The position numbers were made by a program, and so were the translations under genes. A DNA stretch of 64,000 nucleotides from an uncultured Bacteroidales bacterium (lineage in GTDB: Bacteria; Bacteroidota; Bacteroidia; Bacteroidales; CAIWKO01). The notes under the pieces were generated by a model. It was given only the letters and a program-made list of their open reading frames with translations, was not told where the DNA came from and searched no databases. Each line of letters starts with the position of its first letter. The first letter of the stretch is position 1. This document shows, piece after piece, positions 54,477 to 64,000 of the stretch. Where the stretch lies: positions 1-64,000 of the forward strand of contig CAIWKO010000004.1 in the NCBI GenBank assembly GCA_903913285.1. Reading direction: 5' to 3'.

Positions 54477-56678
54477 TTATCTGACGATGAATTCATCTGC
54501 AAATACCCATGCATCTTCACCTGCCCCGTTATGCCATTCGGGAAGCTTTCCGAAGTTTGTGGCAACAACTTTTACATACCTTGCTTTTAATTTATCCGGA
54601 ATTTGATATGAGAATTTATGAATAATGGGTTTGAAATCATCAGCAGGAACCGTGTGGGTTATATGTGCAATTTGTTTCCAATTATTTCCATCATCCGATA
54701 TAAAGAACTCAACATATTTTGGCAGAAGTATCCACGACTGCGTTTGCTGCATGCAGTTGATCTGCAGATAATGAATAGTCGTACTTGAGTCCAGATCGAC
54801 ATACATTTCCATATTCTCACCCAACCATGCCATCCAGGTGCCATTAGAAAAATTAGAACTGCCCAGAATTCCGTCTGTCATTCCATATATTCCGCCTTTG
54901 TTGTACTTTTTGTTGCAATCCGTCTTGAAAACGGGTGTAATGCCAACAGCCTTATGATCTTCTACATAAAAATTCACAGGCATTGAGGCTTGTTTTCCGT
55001 GACGAAAAGCCGCAACTGAAAAAGAGGTTGGATTTATTAATGAAATTGAATCGGAAAAAGCAGTTGGTTTATTATCATGGTTGTCACCTCCATCATCATA
55101 ACAAATCACCATATCGTTTATGCCGTGCTTTTCGTATAAACGCCAATACTTTTCCTCAGGAATATATTTCAGACTGACATTCAGGAAAATCTTGTTTTCG
55201 TCTCCGTACAATATGTCCTTTTTATCCATTAAAGCATAATGATATTTCAGCCTGTTTCTAAAATCATCAAAATCAGTCTTCCCGCTCCATAAAACTTCGG
55301 AAAAGGCTTGCAAACGCGGATATAACATGTAATCGGCGTTGTACTCGGTAATTCCTTCTGTCCACAAAGGGCATTCAGCTCCAAGAACATTATCGTTGTG
55401 ATTTGCCACTGCCGGGTCATAGTTGAAAGTTTTCGATAAATTCAACGAACTCATGGGCGAATCAAAGTAGAGTGTCTGGATAATTTTATTATTATTGGCT
55501 ATGGCTTCATTGGCTTTTTCCGGTCCGCGCCATACTTCAATAATGGCATCATCAGTAATTCCGCCTTCAAGAATTTCATCCCAGCCAATTAGTGTGCGAC
55601 CTTTCGATTGCAGATATTTTTGAATACGTTTCACGAAATAACTCTGTAATTCATGTTCGTTTTGCAAATGCTCATCTTTAATTTTCTGTTGACAAACAGA
55701 GCATTGCTGCCATCGATATTTGGGAACTTCATCGCCACCGATATGAATGTATTTTGAAGGGAACAATGTCAGCACTTCATCCAGAACATCCTCAATAAAT
55801 TTATAGGTTTTCTCGTTTCCTGCACAGTATACATCATTGATAACACCCCAATAAGTAGCTACTTCAAAACCACTTTTTCTGCACGAGAGTTCGGGATAGG
55901 AAGCCAATGCAGCCAAACAATGCCCGGGCATTTCAATTTCAGGAATAATAGTGATGTTTCGTTCCTGTGCGTATTTTACAACTTCTTTAATCTCCTCCTG
56001 AGTGTAAAATCCACCGTATTTCTCACCATTGGCTTCATTTCTCCAGGCTCCAATGGATGTTAATTCGGGGTATTTTTTGATTTCGATCCGCCATCCCTGA
56101 TCATCTGTTAAATGCCAATGAAACGTATTAAATTTGTAATAGGAAAGCATATCGATATGCTTCTTGATAAATTCAACCGTGAAGAAATGCCGGCTAACAT
56201 CCAGCATATTACTTCTCCACGGATACAGCGGAAAATCTTTTATTTCCAAACAGGGAATCAATACCTCGTCCTTTTTTTCTAAAGGCAGTAATTGTCGTAT
56301 GCTTTGAACAGCCCATAAAAGACCGCTTCTATTTTTGGCAGTTATACTAATTTTGTTTGGTGTGATGCTTATTTCATAGCCTTCCTGCTGTTGAATTGAT
56401 TTTGAATAGCCAAAACTGATACTATTAATTGATTTTTTCTTTAACAGATCAATGCCTGTTTGTTGTAAAACAGCATCAGCAAAGAACAGCGCAATACGTT
56501 TTTGATCCACATCAGCAGGTAAAACGAGTCTGGCATCATGCAGTGGAAAATAACCTTTTCCAGAAATGATTTCTTTTGGTTTGGGTATTATGGATATGGA
56601 TGGTTGTGCAGAGCTATCAAAAAAGGCAAGAACAAACATCAGTCTCAGAACAATAATAAGTAATTGTCGGTGCTTCAT
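54477..56678 (-). CDS. Beta-N-acetylhexosaminidase (GH20) with C-terminal discoidin-like domain
   Basis: 733 residues with a signal peptide (MKHRQLLIIVLRLMFVLAFFDSSA before Gln); a start ten codons earlier is possible. A GH20b N-terminal domain (about 25-150) precedes the GH20 barrel with WHLTDDQGWRIEIKKYPELT and the catalytic pair HIGGDEVPK (Asp316, Glu317). After the barrel is a domain (about 490-585) followed by an F5/8 type C-like carbohydrate-binding domain (about 600-733). It releases terminal GlcNAc or GalNAc from glycans outside the cytoplasm. It follows the acyl-CoA ligase gene by 38 bases. Confidence 0.93.
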   Translation of the reverse strand: MKHRQLLIIVLRLMFVLAFFDSSAQPSISIIPKPKEIISGKGYFPLHDARLVLPADVDQKRIALFFADAVLQQTGIDLLKKKSINSISFGYSKSIQQQEGYEISITPNKISITAKNRSGLLWAVQSIRQLLPLEKKDEVLIPCLEIKDFPLYPWRSNMLDVSRHFFTVEFIKKHIDMLSYYKFNTFHWHLTDDQGWRIEIKKYPELTSIGAWRNEANGEKYGGFYTQEEIKEVVKYAQERNITIIPEIEMPGHCLAALASYPELSCRKSGFEVATYWGVINDVYCAGNEKTYKFIEDVLDEVLTLFPSKYIHIGGDEVPKYRWQQCSVCQQKIKDEHLQNEHELQSYFVKRIQKYLQSKGRTLIGWDEILEGGITDDAIIEVWRGPEKANEAIANNNKIIQTLYFDSPMSSLNLSKTFNYDPAVANHNDNVLGAECPLWTEGITEYNADYMLYPRLQAFSEVLWSGKTDFDDFRNRLKYHYALMDKKDILYGDENKIFLNVSLKYIPEEKYWRLYEKHGINDMVICYDDGGDNHDNKPTAFSDSISLINPTSFSVAAFRHGKQASMPVNFYVEDHKAVGITPVFKTDCNKKYNKGGIYGMTDGILGSSNFSNGTWMAWLGENMEMYVDLDSSTTIHYLQINCMQQTQSWILLPKYVEFFISDDGNNWKQIAHITHTVPADDFKPIIHKFSYQIPDKLKARYVKVVATNFGKLPEWHNGAGEDAWVFADEFIVR

Positions 56679-56716
56679 TGTGCTTGTTTTACGAAAGAGC
56701 CAAATCATTTTGGTTT

Positions 56717-58501
56717 CTAGAATAAGGTGTTTCCGGTGCTCGTAAATAGTTTGGTAATGGTTGGTTCGTATTTCTGCATGATATAATTTCGTTTTATTTT
56801 CAGAGTAGGAGTGAGTTCCCCGCTAAAGCTGGTCCATTCCGATTCCATCAGTTCCCATTTCTTTATTTGTTCAGTTTCACCAAAAAATGTGTTATAAAAA
56901 TCCACTTCTTTCTTAAAACGTTTTTTTATGCGTGGCAGGTTTATCATTTCCGAGTTCGTAGTATATTCAATCCCTTTGTTTTCGCACCACGATTTTAAAT
57001 CATTAAAATCGGGGACGATGAGAGCAGCTGCATATTTTTGATTTTCACCCAATACTATTAAGGTGTCAATAAAAGGCGATTCTTTAAATTTATCTTCTAT
57101 CTTTCCGGGATTAACATACTTTCCGAATGAAGTTTTAAATATTTCCTTTTTTCGTCCTGTGATGTGAAGCTGACCTTCGGGTTCAATCAGACCAAGGTCA
57201 CCGGTATGAAACCATCCATCTGCATCAATCACTTCCTGTGTCATTTTTTCATCTTTATAGTATCCCTTCATCAATCCGGGACCTTTGCACAATATTTCGC
57301 CATCATCGTCAATTTTTACCTCAACTCCTGTCAAAACAGGTCCAACAGTGCCGAACATAACTCCGTTCTTACCTAAATGACTCACGGCAATAACAGGTGA
57401 TGTTTCTGTCAGACCATAACCTTCAAGTATCGGAATTCGGGCTGCCCAGAAAATACGGTTTAACCTGGGCTGAAGAGCAGCACCACCCGAAACGATCACT
57501 TTAATATTATCCCCAAGTGCTTCACGCCATTTCTTGAAAACAAGGATGTTTGCAATTTTTAATTTAAATTCATACCACCATCCGTTGGCTTTATTCATTT
57601 CATATTGCAAGCCCAGATCAACCGCCCAAAAGAATAATTTTTTCTTAACTCCGGTTAGTTTTCGCCCGGTTTTAATAATTCTGTCATAAATTTTTTCAAG
57701 TAAGCGGGGAACAGTTGTAAGTATATCGGCATGAATCTCCTTGATGTTATCGGCTATGGTTCCCATATTTTCAGCATAATATACCGAAACACCCAGATAT
57801 TGATACATATAGTTGAGCATACGCTCGTAGATGTGACATAAAGGCAAATAACTCAATGCTTTTGATTGATATCCGACCGGAGGAATTCCTGAAACTGCAA
57901 TGGAGTTGGAAATTATGTTCGAATGCGATAGCATCACACCCTTGGGTATACCTGTAGTTCCGGAAGTGTAGATAATGGTTGCGATGTCCTCAGTATTTAC
58001 TGATTTTTTTATTTCATCAAGTTTTTCTTTACAGGGATTTTGCCAACCTAAGCGGATAAGTTCGTTAAGGTGTTTAAATCCATGAAGGTTTTTAAAGGTA
58101 TAAATATCTTTTAATGAAGGTATTTCGGGCAGAATATGTTCAATCTTTTTAAACAGATCTTCACCCGCAACAAACACATATTTTATCTCGGCATGATTTA
58201 AAATGTATTTATAATCAGCTTCGCTGATAGTGGGATAAATAGGAACATGTATAGCACCAACCTGTTGAATAGCCATATCGAGGAAGTTCCATTCAGGACG
58301 GTTGAACGTGATGGTGGCAATTTTATCACCTATTTCAACCCCTAACTTCAGAAATCCGTAGCTAATGTAATTTACGATATCGATGTATGATTTTGTACTG
58401 TATTTTACCCATTCGCCTTCTTCTTTCCCGGCAAGGGCATCTTCTTTCGGAAATTTTTCCGCATAACGTTCCAGCAAATCAAAAATACGTGTAACAGCCA
58501 T
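56717..58501 (-). CDS. Long-chain fatty acid-CoA ligase
   Basis: 594 residues, ANL superfamily. Motifs: TIIYTSGTTGIPKGVMLSHSN (P-loop), YGLTETSPVIAVS, GWFHTGDLGLIEPEGQLHITGRKKEIFKTSFGKYVNPGKIE (hinge and catalytic Lys region). The sequence resembles the long-chain (FadD15/AcsL) branch with an N-terminal FDLLERYAEKFPKEDALAGKEEGEWVKYSTKSY. It activates fatty acids to acyl-CoA via an acyl-adenylate. Located upstream of the GH20 gene on the same strand, with no obvious metabolic link. Confidence 0.93.
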   Translation of the reverse strand: MAVTRIFDLLERYAEKFPKEDALAGKEEGEWVKYSTKSYIDIVNYISYGFLKLGVEIGDKIATITFNRPEWNFLDMAIQQVGAIHVPIYPTISEADYKYILNHAEIKYVFVAGEDLFKKIEHILPEIPSLKDIYTFKNLHGFKHLNELIRLGWQNPCKEKLDEIKKSVNTEDIATIIYTSGTTGIPKGVMLSHSNIISNSIAVSGIPPVGYQSKALSYLPLCHIYERMLNYMYQYLGVSVYYAENMGTIADNIKEIHADILTTVPRLLEKIYDRIIKTGRKLTGVKKKLFFWAVDLGLQYEMNKANGWWYEFKLKIANILVFKKWREALGDNIKVIVSGGAALQPRLNRIFWAARIPILEGYGLTETSPVIAVSHLGKNGVMFGTVGPVLTGVEVKIDDDGEILCKGPGLMKGYYKDEKMTQEVIDADGWFHTGDLGLIEPEGQLHITGRKKEIFKTSFGKYVNPGKIEDKFKESPFIDTLIVLGENQKYAAALIVPDFNDLKSWCENKGIEYTTNSEMINLPRIKKRFKKEVDFYNTFFGETEQIKKWELMESEWTSFSGELTPTLKIKRNYIMQKYEPTITKLFTSTGNTLF

Positions 58502-58654
58502 ATTACAATTTTTTTAATTTAGAAAATCTGAATATTTGTACCAGAAATTGAACACAATAAAATCAATATTGAAAACAAATTAAATTTATTTTTCGATATG
58601 AGTCCCTAAAAATCAGCAAAAGTTTTAAACAGTCGTTTAATTTCCGGTTGTTTT

Positions 58655-59422
58655 TTACATGTTTTTGAAAGTATGTGTGGTGTTTGCCTGTGCGGTTGGA
58701 ACCACAATCACATCGTTGATGTTAACGTGTGCCGGAAGTGTTGCTGTATAAAAGACAACACCCGCAACATCCATAGCTGTAAGTGGTTTAAATCCCTCAT
58801 AAACTTTTCGGGCAGCATCTGCATTGCCTTTAAAGCGCACCATCGAAAATTCGGTTTCGACAGCACCTGGGGCAACCTGTGTTACTTTTATGCCGAATTT
58901 TAGCAGATCGATCCGCATGGCTTTGGTTAAGGCATCAACGGCTGCTTTTGAGGCGCAGTATATATTTCCGTTCAAATATGTTTCTTTTCCGGCAATGGAA
59001 CCTATGTTAATGATATGGCCCGAATTACGCGCGGTCATTGATGGTATCACGCATTTTGAAACATGCAGTATTCCTTTGAGGTTCGTATCTATCATTTGGT
59101 TCCAATCCTCAAGGTTCCCTTCCTGAATGGGTAAAATACCCAGAGCCAATCCTGCATTATTAATGAGTATATGAATCTGCGACCATTCTTTGGGCAGGTT
59201 CTTTATAGCATTTTCTGTTTCTTCGAAATAACGCACATCGAAAGCTAAACTCAACACTTTACTATTGTATTTTGCAGACAGTTCTTCTTTTAACGTATCA
59301 AGTTTTTCAGCACGTCGGCCGCTGATGATTACCTTAAATCCGTTTTGTGCAAAAATATGCGCGCATGCTGCTCCTATGCCACTGGTGGCGCCCGTTATCA
59401 ATACTGTTTTTTGCTGATTCAT
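58655..59422 (-). CDS. SDR-family NAD(P)-dependent oxidoreductase (YdfG-like)
   Basis: 255 residues. Cofactor motif TGATSGIG (residues about 10-17), NNAG (NNAGLALG), catalytic Ser in GSIAGKE and Tyr-Lys in YCASKAAVDALTKAMR. The pattern ISGRRAEKLDTLKEEL after the cofactor site suggests NADP. Similar to YdfG-type reductases acting on 3-hydroxy acids, but the substrate is not determined. It overlaps the end of the TonB receptor gene by 4 bases and is therefore probably co-translated with it. Confidence 0.9.
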   Translation of the reverse strand: MNQQKTVLITGATSGIGAACAHIFAQNGFKVIISGRRAEKLDTLKEELSAKYNSKVLSLAFDVRYFEETENAIKNLPKEWSQIHILINNAGLALGILPIQEGNLEDWNQMIDTNLKGILHVSKCVIPSMTARNSGHIINIGSIAGKETYLNGNIYCASKAAVDALTKAMRIDLLKFGIKVTQVAPGAVETEFSMVRFKGNADAARKVYEGFKPLTAMDVAGVVFYTATLPAHVNINDVIVVPTAQANTTHTFKNM

Positions 59423-61359
59423 TTTTTATGTTGTTTTTTTGAGAAATCAAAGGTATACCTAATTCCCCCCGAAATCCAACGTCCGGGCATTTCAATATTT
59501 CCGAAATCATAATAACGGGTATCGAACAGGTTGCTGCAATTTAAATAAATATCGAAATTGCGCGGTCGCCAGAATAATTTCGCGTCAAATGTCGTATAGC
59601 TGCCATAGCTGGTTTCTTTGCCGTTTGCGAAATTAGTGTACGAACCGTTTCTGTCGTTGCAGGCTAATACCATATTCATTCCTATCTTTTTATATATCTT
59701 TACATTAATACCCAGCGTGAATTTATGCTTTAAATAATCCATCACATAGTAGGAGATATAATCTCCGCTGTTTTTGGTTGAGTTCATGTATGAATAGGCA
59801 ATATCGATGCTGCTGATGGGAGTATATTTGAAATGATAATGATCGAAATTGATGTTAAATGCAGTTTCTACACCCCATGTCTGCAATTTTGTAAGGTTGG
59901 CACTTTGCCAGACAACTGAATCGGGCTGCTTAACCCAATCGATGATATCTTTTCCATAACGGTAAAATCCGGAGATATGAGCAAACATACCTTTGAACAA
60001 AAATTTAAAACCCGTTTCGGCTGTATAAGCTATTTCCGGGACCAGATTGGCGTTGCCTCTGTTGGTAGGTCCCTGATAATATAAGTCGGTGAAGGTGGGC
60101 AAGCGGAACGATTTGTTGGCCGAGACATACCATTTTACCCAGTGCATTATATTATAGGCAGCGTCTAAACCCGGGCAGATATCGAACTTAAAAGCATCGT
60201 TATAGTTCGCCAGCAAACCAACTGAAAATGAGAATTTCGGAATGCTATAAGCATGTTCTATTGCCAGACTAACGTTATTTCTTTTTCCCATTTTGGTGAA
60301 ATAGCCTGATTTGTCCATCACATCACTGATGGTGTCGTTTAGCGGAGTGCCAAGCACATTGCTATTGATCTTCTCGAGAAAGTATTCGGCTTTTATCCCG
60401 GTTTTTCCTAAGATTGAATTAAACTGAACATTAACCGAACTTCCTAATACATCGGTGAGGTGATAATTATGAGTTTTATACCATGCGGGAGCATCTTCGC
60501 GAAAGAGTTCAAACCTGTCGTGATGACGCCGCCAATATATCTGAGGTGTTACTTTTACTTTGCCTGAAGAAGTGAATTGCACACTGCTGAATATGGTTTT
60601 GGTATGTTCGAACTGGTCGGGGTATTTGGGCGTATAAAAACTGTTGGCCCCGAAGGCTTTGTCGGCATAACCTGCCTGAATACTGTAGCTGCCGGCCGAA
60701 GTATTGAAACTCCCGGAATAAAATCCTTTCATCACGCTGTAATCGGTATTTTTGGTGTAGCCCGAACAGGTCTTGCCCGAAAGCGATATGAAGTTGGATG
60801 TTTTTTTTGTAGCAAAACCTCCAGTAATGTCGCCCTCGTATTGGTCGTACATGCCGGTAGCCATGGTCAGTTTCAAAAAGCTTTTGTCGGGAACATTCGT
60901 GATGATGTTGATGATGCCGCAAAATGCATTGGCTCCGTATAAGCGTGCGCCGGCACCTTCGAGTATTTCGATGCGTTCAACCTGACTTAGGTCAACCGGA
61001 ATATCAAGGTTGTGGTGACCTGTTTGCGGGTCGTTTACACGCACCCCGTTGAGCAATACCAGGGTTTGTTCGAGCGAACCGCCGCGTATGCTCACGTCGG
61101 CCTGCACTTCGTCAGCACCGCGTTTCCTTACATCGGCATTGATGGCGTATTCGAGCAGGTCGTTGAGGTTTTGGGCAGGTAAATTCTGAATTTGTTCTCG
61201 GGTGATGATCTGTACAATGCGGGTTGCATCCATATAATACGACGACAGTTTGCCCGATTGTATCACCACTTCGTCAATATAAACCGTGTCGGTTTGGGCA
61301 AGTCCCTGCATTGCAGTTAAAGTAAAAAGCAAAAACGGAAGTATCCGCAGAAATTTCAT
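59419..61359 (-). CDS. TonB-dependent outer membrane receptor (BtuB-like)
   Basis: 646 residues. Signal peptide MKFLRILPFLLFTLTAMQGLA before Gln. The plug domain (about 40-150) shows TREQIQNLPAQNLNDLLEYAINADVRKRG, VSIRGGSLEQTLVLLNGVRVNDPQTGHHNLDIPVDLSQVERIEILEGAGARLYGANAFCGIINIIT, close to BtuB-type cobalamin receptors. A 22-strand barrel follows, with aromatic-ended strands to the final GGIRYTFDF. There is no N-terminal carboxypeptidase-regulatory domain. Likely imports a large nutrient such as cobalamin or a haem-like compound; the substrate is inferred by similarity only. The -7 box TACTTTTG (61374-61381) is 15 bases before the ATG, so the leader is very short. Confidence 0.9.
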   Translation of the reverse strand: MKFLRILPFLLFTLTAMQGLAQTDTVYIDEVVIQSGKLSSYYMDATRIVQIITREQIQNLPAQNLNDLLEYAINADVRKRGADEVQADVSIRGGSLEQTLVLLNGVRVNDPQTGHHNLDIPVDLSQVERIEILEGAGARLYGANAFCGIINIITNVPDKSFLKLTMATGMYDQYEGDITGGFATKKTSNFISLSGKTCSGYTKNTDYSVMKGFYSGSFNTSAGSYSIQAGYADKAFGANSFYTPKYPDQFEHTKTIFSSVQFTSSGKVKVTPQIYWRRHHDRFELFREDAPAWYKTHNYHLTDVLGSSVNVQFNSILGKTGIKAEYFLEKINSNVLGTPLNDTISDVMDKSGYFTKMGKRNNVSLAIEHAYSIPKFSFSVGLLANYNDAFKFDICPGLDAAYNIMHWVKWYVSANKSFRLPTFTDLYYQGPTNRGNANLVPEIAYTAETGFKFLFKGMFAHISGFYRYGKDIIDWVKQPDSVVWQSANLTKLQTWGVETAFNINFDHYHFKYTPISSIDIAYSYMNSTKNSGDYISYYVMDYLKHKFTLGINVKIYKKIGMNMVLACNDRNGSYTNFANGKETSYGSYTTFDAKLFWRPRNFDIYLNCSNLFDTRYYDFGNIEMPGRWISGGIRYTFDFSKKQHKK

Positions 61360-61373
61360 CAGATAATTTTTTG

Positions 61374-61381
61374 CAAAAGTA
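61374..61381 (-). promoter_or_regulatory. -7 element of the TonB receptor-SDR unit
   Basis: TACTTTTG on the minus strand, 15 bases before the ATG, predicting a leader of about 8-10 bases. Confidence 0.7.
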
Positions 61382-61464
61382 ATTATTTATGCAGAGGGAG
61401 GAAAGGATAGAATGGATAAATGGGAAATTGGATGAATGGAAATATGGAAAGGTGGAAAGATGGA

Positions 61465-62775
61465 TCAGAGCAGAAATTTGTGCAGAAAGGGAAGTTTTTG
61501 CAGCATCTTTTCTTTGTTATAGATCATAAAAAATAAGATCATCATGAAAGGCAGAGCAGGAACTTTGTAGCGAACCATGGCACCAACGACGGGTGTGGTC
61601 AATCCTGTCAGAATAAATGTCCCGACAAAAAAGAAGAGTGAAAAATATACCACGCTCTGATGTGCAGGTTTTTTGCCGATGAATAGTATGCAGAACAGTA
61701 TGATGGCCAGCAACAGCAGGTTTTCGGCCGCAGCAAACAGTATCATGAACGAGTTGGATTCGAAAATATAGGGCCGCACCAGGGTATTATAGAAAGCCTC
61801 CGGCACATGTTTTATCATATCAGTAAAAGTGGGTTGCAGCATGGTGTTTGTCAAAAGGCTGCCCGAATGCATTTCTTTTGCCAGCCCGATAAAATCCTGC
61901 TGCTTCTGCGAAAGTATCTCCAGAATATTATAACCCGGAAACAACAAATGAATGTTGATGGCGGTGAAAAAACAGATCACAACAACGCCCGTGTATTTGA
62001 GCCAGCTGAGTTTTTCGCTGGTGAACCAGCACCACACGAACGAAATGAGCAAGGGAATGAAAATAATAAAAATGTAGTATTTCGTATAAACCAGCAGCAA
62101 CATCGAAAGCAAAAACCACACTATACTTTTGATCTTCAAACTGCCCGACAACATGGCTCCCAAATTAAACAGCATGACACCCATACCGAACAGCAATATG
62201 GCTTCTTTGAGAACTCCCGAACCCCAGAACAACACCGACGGAATTAAGAATACGGCGAAAAACAATTCCTTTTTCTTGTCTCTCATGTAAACTACAAAGA
62301 ATTTGTACAATGCCACCAAACCCGTGAACGACAGAAAACACATGAAAACCGTGTGTACATTAAAATATCCGAACGAAAACAAACGTATAAATGCATTGAA
62401 GCGGATGATGGTATGGCTGTCGTTATAGATATTGCTTTCGAACACGCGGTACCAGTTGTTCATCTGTTTGTAATACACATCAAAATAGGGCGAATCGTTG
62501 CCAATGCCTGTTAGCATTTTTACAGAATCAAGCGGGTGTTTCCACAACGCATCGTACATCACTTTGCTGTCGTCGAAATATTTGAAGATATCGGCCGTGT
62601 TGCGGTCGGTGTAGTAATAGGTGTAGATCATATACATGAACACTCCTGCGGCTATCTTCAGCAAGAAAACAATTATCAGACTTCGTTTGCTAAAACCTTC
62701 TATGGCAAAGAAACGGAGTTTATAGATCAGTAATATGAACAGCAGGGTGTATAATATGGGCAGGAATATTTCCAA
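61465..62775 (-). CDS. Polytopic inner-membrane protein, possibly envelope glycan assembly
   Basis: 436 residues with about ten transmembrane helices. There is a soluble-like stretch after helix 2 (TDRNTADIFKYFDDSKVMYDALWKHPLDSVKMLTG), and the motif LIPSVLFWGSGVLKEAI in the middle. This layout (many helices, an early Asp/Tyr-rich loop, WGSGVLKE) is seen in unassigned Bacteroidota membrane proteins near glycan genes, and could be an EpsG or polymerase-like protein, but I recognise no family. Start is a TTG (complement of 62773-62775), 24 bases after the -7 box TATCTTTG at 62799-62806; the next ATG would remove the first helices. Confidence 0.7.
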   Translation of the reverse strand: MEIFLPILYTLLFILLIYKLRFFAIEGFSKRSLIIVFLLKIAAGVFMYMIYTYYYTDRNTADIFKYFDDSKVMYDALWKHPLDSVKMLTGIGNDSPYFDVYYKQMNNWYRVFESNIYNDSHTIIRFNAFIRLFSFGYFNVHTVFMCFLSFTGLVALYKFFVVYMRDKKKELFFAVFLIPSVLFWGSGVLKEAILLFGMGVMLFNLGAMLSGSLKIKSIVWFLLSMLLLVYTKYYIFIIFIPLLISFVWCWFTSEKLSWLKYTGVVVICFFTAINIHLLFPGYNILEILSQKQQDFIGLAKEMHSGSLLTNTMLQPTFTDMIKHVPEAFYNTLVRPYIFESNSFMILFAAAENLLLLAIILFCILFIGKKPAHQSVVYFSLFFFVGTFILTGLTTPVVGAMVRYKVPALPFMMILFFMIYNKEKMLQKLPFLHKFLL

Positions 62776-62798
62776 GAAAAAGAATTTGTGTTTTAGGG

Positions 62799-62806
62799 CA
62801 AAGATA
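62799..62806 (-). promoter_or_regulatory. -7 element of the polytopic membrane protein gene
   Basis: TATCTTTG on the minus strand, 24 bases before the TTG start. Confidence 0.65.
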
Positions 62807-62825
62807 ATTATTTAGACGAAAATAA

Positions 62826-62912
62826 GTGCCTAAAGTGCCTAAAATGCCTAAAGTTAAAAGTTAAATGGTATCAGGTATCTGGCTCCATCTACCATCTACC
62901 ATCGACCATATA
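62826..62912. repeat. Short tandem repeats (9-mer and 7-mer)
   Basis: GTGCCTAAA, GTGCCTAAA and ATGCCTAAA (from 62826) form a 9-mer repeat. Four heptamers (CCATCTA, CCATCTA, CCATCGA, CCATATA) fill 62885-62912. Located in the divergent promoter region of the membrane protein and the helicase. Confidence 0.7.
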
Positions 62913-62940
62913 CTTTTTACCAAATACCAATAATAAAGCG

Positions 62941-62948
62941 TATCTTTG
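62941..62948 (+). promoter_or_regulatory. -7 element of the DEAD-box gene at the right edge
   Basis: TATCTTTG, 79 bases before the ATG at 63028. Confidence 0.65.
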
Positions 62949-63027
62949 CAAAAAATTCACTTACGGACATTTCCCACCTATACTAGTCAGGTTTTGGTTC
63001 TCTAAAAAATTACATTTCATTTTACTT

Positions 63028-64000
63028 ATGCCATTTCAATCATTAAACATCATTGAACCCATACTGCGGTCAATAGAGCAGGAGGGTTACACCATTCCCA
63101 CACCCATTCAAAAAGAAGCAATACCTATAGTGTTGCGCGGAACAGATCTGCTGGGTTGTGCACAAACCGGAACCGGAAAAACTGCGGCTTTTGCCATCCC
63201 CATACTTCAGCTATTGTCTGCTTCGAAATCTTTCGACCGCAAACGCAAAATACGCAGCCTCATTGTCACTCCCACCCGCGAACTCGCCATACAAATCGAC
63301 GAAAGTTTTAAAGCCTACGGTCGCTTTTGCGGCCTCACCAGCACCGTTGTTTTCGGCGGTGTGAACCAAAACCCGCAAACGGCCATTTTGCAACGCGGTG
63401 TTGATATACTGGTTGCCACACCCGGCCGCCTGTTGGATCTGATGGATCAGGGATTTATTTCGCTGCGCGATATCGAGATATTTGTGTTGGACGAAGCCGA
63501 CCGCATGCTCGACATGGGTTTTATACACGATGTGCGTAAAATTATTGCCGCGCTGCCCCGCAAACGTCAGTCCTTGTTTTTTTCGGCTACCATGCCTCCC
63601 GAGATCGTGAAGTTATCGAACACCATCTTGTTTCAACCCACCAAAGTGGAGGTAACACCTTCCGCTTCGACGGTGGATATTGTTGAACAATACGTTTATT
63701 TTGTGGATAAGGGCAATAAACCCGCGCTGCTTATAGATGTGCTGAAAGATAAAACCATTAAGACCGCGCTGGTTTTTACGCGCACCAAACACGGCGCCGA
63801 CCGCGTGGTGAAGATTTTGGCGAAAAACAAAATAAGCGCCGAAGCCATACACGGCAACAAAGCACAAAACGCACGGCAACGTGCCCTGGCAAATTTCAAG
63901 GCACAAACCACGCGTGTGTTGGTGGCTACCGACATTGCCGCCCGCGGCATCGATGTGGAAGATATGGAGTTTGTGATCAACTACGAACTGTCGAACATGG
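63028..64000 (+). CDS. DEAD-box RNA helicase, RhlE-like (partial, runs off the right edge)
   Basis: 324 codons are visible from the ATG at 63028 and the frame is open at the edge. Motifs: Q-motif ([13 protein letters not shown]), [54 protein letters not shown] and [11 protein letters not shown]. Residues [12 protein letters not shown] and [11 protein letters not shown] are typical of the RhlE branch. The leader is about 75 bases, long compared with most genes here, which could allow cold-shock control; no cold-box motif is recognised. This is the second RhlE-like helicase in the window, with the canonical SAT motif that the first (22211-23425) lacks. Confidence 0.93.
   Translation, partial: MPFQSLNIIEPILRSIEQEGYTIPTPIQKEAIPIVLRGTDLLGCAQTGTGKTAAFAIPILQLLSASKSFDRKRKIRSLIVTPTRELAIQIDESFKAYGRFCGLTSTVVFGGVNQNPQTAILQRGVDILVATPGRLLDLMDQGFISLRDIEIFVLDEADRMLDMGFIHDVRKIIAALPRKRQSLFFSATMPPEIVKLSNTILFQPTKVEVTPSASTVDIVEQYVYFVDKGNKPALLIDVLKDKTIKTALVFTRTKHGADRVVKILAKNKISAEAIHGNKAQNARQRALANFKAQTTRVLVATDIAARGIDVEDMEFVINYELSNM

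Overview
The window comes from a Bacteroidota (Bacteroidetes) chromosome. The evidence is the -7 promoter motif TAnnTTTG upstream of many genes (for example 34285-34292, 50481-50488, 62941-62948), a secreted protein ending in a type IX secretion (T9SS) sorting domain, a TonB-dependent receptor, a long SecA, a GldN-like lipoprotein, and a gene pair resembling the glycine-lipid acyltransferases glsA/glsB. No phage, insertion sequence, CRISPR array or rRNA operon is visible. Two tRNA-Leu genes lie at about 17.6-17.8 kb.

Layout. 1-5.4 kb: the tail of a gene, a 21-bp minisatellite, a membrane-anchored PP2C phosphatase with LysM repeats, a TPR/GT-C membrane protein and a bestrophin. 5.4-14.5 kb (minus strand): a VIT/vWA/TonB-plug chimera, then an apparent seven-gene operon. 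That operon reads from an exported Memo-AMMECR1 fusion through a DUF2400 protein and four small exported proteins sharing YG motifs to a radical SAM/SPASM enzyme. 14.5-22.1 kb: ftsE, two glycosyltransferases, the tRNAs, an SMR transporter plus SDR reductase, and a PepSY-like protein beside a two-component system. 22.2-29.1 kb: DEAD-box helicase, hldD, secA and a hypothetical protein. 29.3-34.1 kb: a 43-bp minisatellite, a large T9SS cargo protein and a RelE/ParE toxin-antitoxin pair. 34.3-38.7 kb: rpsF-rpsR-rplI, a TrmH methyltransferase, lpxB and a lysine-ketoglutarate-reductase-like gene. 39.1-45.0 kb: a DUF4476 protein, ppdK and pckA. 45.2-50.3 kb: small membrane/secreted proteins with duplicated genes and repeated spacers, a 20-bp minisatellite and an RDD protein. 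50.5-64 kb: glsA-glsB-engB, a YwqK/MORN-like protein, a GldN-like lipoprotein, GH20 hexosaminidase, acyl-CoA ligase, SDR, TonB receptor, a polytopic membrane protein and the start of a second DEAD-box helicase.

The best candidate for a poorly described system is the radical SAM/lipoprotein cassette at 9.2-12.1 kb. Four small exported proteins each carry one or two Tyr-Gly motifs next to a SPASM radical SAM enzyme. In two of them the motifs sit at the extreme C-terminus on a low-complexity stalk with an identical 11-residue spacing. Other points of interest are three unrelated intergenic minisatellites (21, 43 and 20 bp), heptanucleotide repeats between housekeeping genes, a histone-like Lys/Ala tail on PPDK, and several genes whose promoter position forces a TTG or near-leaderless start.
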